Positions 59,731-64,000 of a stretch of 64,000 nt of DNA are shown one piece after another. Source of the stretch: Persicaria tinctoria (lineage: Eukaryota; Streptophyta; Magnoliopsida; Caryophyllales; Polygonaceae). The stretch covers positions 78,735,688-78,799,687 of the forward strand of contig JBANSL010000013.1 in the NCBI GenBank assembly GCA_037127255.1, written 5' to 3'. Each line of letters opens with the position of its first letter. The first letter of the stretch is position 1. The notes beneath the pieces were generated by a model. That model saw only the letters and a program-made list of their open reading frames with translations, did not search any database and was not told the DNA's origin. A program made the translations under genes and the position numbers.

Positions 59731-62700
59731 ATGGAAAATGCAGAAAGCACCAACAGATCGGCGATCAGAGCAATCACTACCCCATTCCGCGTCCGAGAAT
59801 GCAGACAATTGATGATCCACTGCAGAGGATATATGAAGTTTGTAAAAACAGGTGTGCTTGAGGTAGCGAAGAAGCCGCTTGAGAGCTTGCCAATGAGATT
59901 GCCGAGGATCGTGCATGAACCGAGCAACTTTGCTGACAGCAAAGGAAATGTCTGGTCTCATAAAGGAGAGATACTGGAGGCTCCCAATAATGCTTCGATA
60001 CAGGGAGCTGTCTTTAACTGGAGGTGAAGGGGTTGTTGCATCAAAATTGGATGCCATAGGGGTGAGAATAGGCTTCGAAGTCTCCATTCCTGAACGAGTA
60101 AGGAGATCCTGGATGTGTTTTGATTGACAGAGCAGAAACCCATTGCGGTTCCGGGATATTTCAATGCCTAGAAAGAAGGAGGTCGGACCCAAGGCTTTCA
60201 CAGGGAATAACCTGGATAAATGAGATATAAACTTGGCCACAAGATTGTTGTTAGAAGAAATAACCAATAAGTCATCGACATAAACCAAAACAAAGATAAG
60301 ATCAGTGTGTCGGCGATGGGAAAACAGGGAGGTGTCCGAAGGACAAGTAGTGAAGCCCATGGAGATGAGAGAATCACTCAATTGAGCAAACCAGGCTCGA
60401 GGAGCCTGTTTGAGACCATAAAAGGGATCTATTGAGGCGACAAATATGAGAGGGAAAGGAAGGATGGACAAAACCTGGAGGTTGGCAGACGAAGACTTCT
60501 TCGGTCAAGGCACCATGGAGGAAGGCGTTTTGTATATCTAATTGACGAGTTGGCCAGTTGTACATGGCTGCAAGAGATAACAATAGGCGAATGGTTGAGG
60601 GTTTGGCTAACGGGCTAAAGGTTTCGTTATAATCGACTCCCGACAATTGATGAAATCCTTTGGCCACTAACCGGGCTTTCCTTCGCTCAATTGTGCCGTC
60701 ACTCCACCGTTTGGTTTAAAAAACCCACTTGACACCAAGGACATTGGCAGTGGGAGAGGGAGGGACAAAAGTCCAAGTGTTTGTGTCAAGCAATGCTCGA
60801 AACTCGGCCGCCATAGCCTGGCGCCATTCAAGGTGTTTTGAGGCCTCTGTAAAGCAAGTGGTTTCCTCGGGAATGACCGAAGTATGGGAGCAGGCTGGCC
60901 AGGGAATAGTTCCGTCAGTGCGTGTGACAGGCCGGAGAGAATTGGATTTGAAACGGGTCCGCATTGGGTGAGACGGTTGTGGGGGAGGAGAAGGCGGAGG
61001 CGGGGGAGCCGACGGTGAGGGATCTGTGTTTAGAAATGTGGGAGGAGTTTGTAATGGGGTTTGTGTGTTAGTGACGTGGGTAGGCTCATTTGTGGGCTCT
61101 TGGATTATGATTGGAAGTTGGGCCTCAGGGGTAATGGGATGGGCTGAAGATTGGGGAGGCCCATTTGCAAGGGAAATATGCTTTCATGGAACAAAACATC
61201 ACGTGAAGTGTACATCCGACGAGTTCGCCAATTGTAGCAGAGGTAGCCGGTTGTGTTGGGAGAATAACCCAAGACCACCATAGGCTCAGAGCGAAAGGAA
61301 AGCTTGTGGCGGTTGTAAGGGCGAAGGTTCGGGAAACACAAACAACCGAAGACACGAAGGTCACGGTAAAGTGGGAGCTTGTGAAAGAGAACAAGGTAAG
61401 GGGAGTCATTGGCCAATATCGGTGTAGGAAGGCGATTCATAAGGTAGGCACCGGCTTGAAAGGCAAAATCCCAATAGTGAAGTGGTAGGGAGGCGTGTTT
61501 CAAGAGGGTTAACCCAATATCGACAATGCGACGATGTCGAGATTTGACGGAGCCGTTTTGTGGATGGGAATAGGGACATGTAAGACGATGGACTATACCC
61601 AAGTCTCGAAAATGTAGTATAAGGGGTTTAAATTCGGTCCCGTTGTCCGTTTGTATGGCAATAATGGATGAGGCAAAGAAATTTGTAACGTATTTAATGA
61701 AGGTTGTCACAATATAATGGACTTGTGATTTTTGTTGGAGGGGAAATAGCCATGTAAACTTAGTAAAATCATCAACAATTGACAAAAAGAACTTATTTCC
61801 ATTGATAGAAGTAGAGTGGGCTGGTCCCCATAAATCCATAAACAAACGAGCCAATGGCCTAGTAGACTTGGACTGACTTGGGTAGTGGGGAAGGGCGTGG
61901 GCCTTGGCCCACGAGCAAGACACACAACTTGAGTGAGCAAAAGATGGGCTTTGAGATCCAGGTAGCTTGTGACCCAAAACTACTAATCGGGTTATTGGAC
62001 GAGACGGATGCCCTAGCCGCGTGTGCCACAAAAGCAAGGTAGGAGAAAGACTGGAAGTAAGGTTCAACAATGGCGATTGGAAGGTGGAGGTAGTCGATGA
62101 TGGTGGTGGTGGCCAGACATACAAGTCGTCCTCAACGGTGCCCTTGACCAAAGTTGCCTCCGTCTGGGAATCCTTCACAAGAAATTTAGATTTGTCAAAC
62201 ACAAAATAGACATTATTGTCTAGGCAAAACCGGTTAACAGAGATGAGATTTTTGGATAAAGAGGGAGTATGTAGCAATTGTAATAAATGGAAAAGGCGAT
62301 TTGAAGAAGTTGAGATGTAAGAGGAACTGTGATTTTGAATAGGGACGGAGGATCCATTGCCAAGGGACACTGATTCAGAACCTTCGTATGGCAGTCTGTC
62401 GAGTCGGAGATTGGCTAGATCAGGCGTGTAATGATGTGTCTCTGCTGTGTCGGGATACCAGGTGGTGGTGTTGGCCTGAAAGTTGCGAGACGGTGGTGGT
62501 TGAAACGACTGATCAAACCTGTTCCAGCAGCGAGCGGCTGTGTGACTCCGCTTCTCACACAGTTGACAAATGGGTCTTGTATCCGGAGCACCAGAAAAGA
62601 GGGTCGATCCTCCACGACCTCTTCCTCGACCACCTCGGCCGGTCGAATCTCCTCGTCCTCCTCCACGGTCGGATTCTCCGCGACCACGACCTCCGCGGCC

Positions 62701-63523
62701 ACGATTTGCAGTGAAATTTAATTCAGGGGTGTGTTCAGTGGAGGGAGGGGTACCTGGCGCGAGAGGAGTGGGCAACAGAGCAGAGTTGTTGCGCTGGATG
62801 CGACTCTCTTGGAGGAGCATGAAGGAGAGAACATCATGTGGCTTGGGAAACTGTGGCTGGGTGGACAGAGTCGTCACCATGGCATCGTAATCGGAACCTA
62901 GTCCGCCAAGTAAATAAGTGACAAACTCATTGTCAGTAATGAGTTGTCCGGCCGCCTACACCTGATGAACCAGAGCACTTGTGCGATTGAAGAAGTCTGT
63001 GGCCGTCTCATCACCACCCTTCTTGAGGCTCGCCAGAAGGAGCCTAGTCTGAACGATTTGAGCGTTGGAACGAGAGGAGTAGAGGTTGTGAAGACGCTCC
63101 CATACATGCTGAGACGTGCGACAATCGAGAATCTGGGTCATGATGGGCTCCGTTAGTGAGGCGGAGAGAATCGCCAGGACAAGTTGGTCCTTTGCAGTCA
63201 AGGTTTCCACCGGAGTGCTGTCGCCATTAGCAGGAGAGGGGCAAGGAAGCGAGCCGTCCACATAACCAAGAAGACGTTGAGAGCAGAGATAAGGGGTAAT
63301 CTGTCGGAGCCAGGTCGGAAAATTGGTGGGGGTGAGTTTGATAGTATTTAGTGTGGAGAAATTGGGTACTGGGCCCAGAGGGGAATTGAGGGAGACTTGT
63401 GACATAGCCGCATGAAGATGAGCAAGAGAGGTTGCTAGGGTTTGGGGGGTTTGTTCAGCCATGGATAACGGAAAAAAAAAATTGGATCTTTGAGCGACAA
63501 GAGTCGTCAGGGCTCTGAAACCA
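59725..63523 (-). pseudogene. Decayed copia gag-pol, minus strand
   Basis: The frame starts at 63462 with MAEQTPQTLATSLAHLHAAM. Gag runs to about 62700, with a TAG at 62958-62956. It has a CCHC knuckle CQLCEKRSHTAARC. The protease site reads DTAETHH where DTGATHH is expected. Integrase keeps MDLWGPAH and QTDNGTEF, but the catalytic Glu region reads NGSVKSRHR, so Glu is replaced by Lys. RT has frameshifts near 61000 and 60440 and a TGA at about 60716, but keeps YVDD. RNase H is cut off after AFCIFHGS. The element cannot be active. A primer site (TGGTTTCAGAGCC on the minus strand, 63523-63511) lies just upstream of gag. Confidence 0.88.
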
Positions 63524-63954
63524 TGCTAGAAGAGTGGTGGTGCACCCACGATTGTGGTGTGAATTGTACTATTCATTTCATTGATTGTAAACGATTACAA
63601 ATAAGTGTATATATACTACTCTTTGATAGGATCAGGAAGGTTCCTCAAATTGTGTGGTGCTAGCTGTACTGTGTGTATGAGAATTACAGGATTGATCATT
63701 GGGCTGAGCTTTGGATTGATCATTGGGCTCGATAGCTGTGAACAATTAGAATCGAATTGAATTTGTAAGAAACAAGTTGGATTCAACCATGGAGCAAAAA
63801 CTCCAGATCTGAGAAACTCCAATTTGGTTTGTTACAGCAACAACCATCTAAACTGAATTTGGCGCCTAAACACACCTCTTGTACTCTCAGCTGTACAAGT
63901 TGTTTCCCATACGAAATTACTAAACTACCCTTACAGATATGTGATGTTGCAACA
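63524..63954 (-). repeat. Probable 5' LTR of the minus-strand copia (outer edge guessed)
   Basis: The inner edge ...TCTAGCA abuts the primer site. Minus-strand features fit an LTR: a TATA-like agtatatatacactt (about 63620-63604) and gcaccaccactcttc before the end. TGTTGCAACATCAC at 63954 is a possible outer TG end, but no second LTR is available to confirm it. 63955-64000 is unassigned. Confidence 0.45.
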
Positions 63955-64000
63955 CATTTTATGCTATGGTGCAACCTAAACTATGCAATATGTTCCATAT

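Overview
The window is nuclear DNA from a flowering plant. The evidence is a split-intron cysteine-rich receptor-like kinase (CRK) gene with two DUF26 domains, a second CRK paralogue, and a dense set of plant transposons: Ty1/copia, an L1-type LINE with a C-terminal RNase H, CACTA, hAT, MULE-like, Harbinger and Stowaway MITEs, and Helitron-like elements. A eudicot is likely, but the species cannot be read from the sequence.

Layout. (1) 1-1386 holds the last three coding exons and 3' flank of a CRK gene that enters from the left. (2) About 1.4-14.9 kb is one old minus-strand copia element, broken apart by later insertions: an intact young copia (1845-6539), a Harbinger MITE (6923-7221), a 5.2-kb CACTA transposon carrying pieces of two housekeeping genes (7341-12583), a solo LTR (12832-13027) and an hAT element (13030-13827). 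(3) 14.9-25.5 kb is a mosaic of Helitron-like, hAT and MULE-like elements, including an hAT that contains both another hAT and a gag-protease-only copia (19425-22883). (4) 25.5-43 kb is AT-rich and gene-free. It is mostly head-to-tail Helitron-like elements plus Stowaway MITEs, a 0.95-kb inverted-repeat element and a 3.3-kb solo LTR. (5) 43188-58420 is a complete CRK gene. Its first exon (signal peptide and two DUF26 domains) lies about 12.6 kb from its transmembrane exon. The intron between them holds a Helitron-like element, a MULE-like element with a tRNA-like sequence, two hAT elements, a LINE and a Harbinger MITE. (6) 58701-64000 is a decayed minus-strand copia joined in frame to part of a second copia.

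Functionally, the only host genes seen are the two CRKs, probably plasma-membrane kinases of a tandem or segmental duplicate pair. The rest is transposon sequence. Many insertion boundaries were confirmed by exact or near-exact target-site duplications read directly, so the order of insertion can be reconstructed. I found no CRISPR array, no prokaryotic-style operon and no convincing new host gene family.
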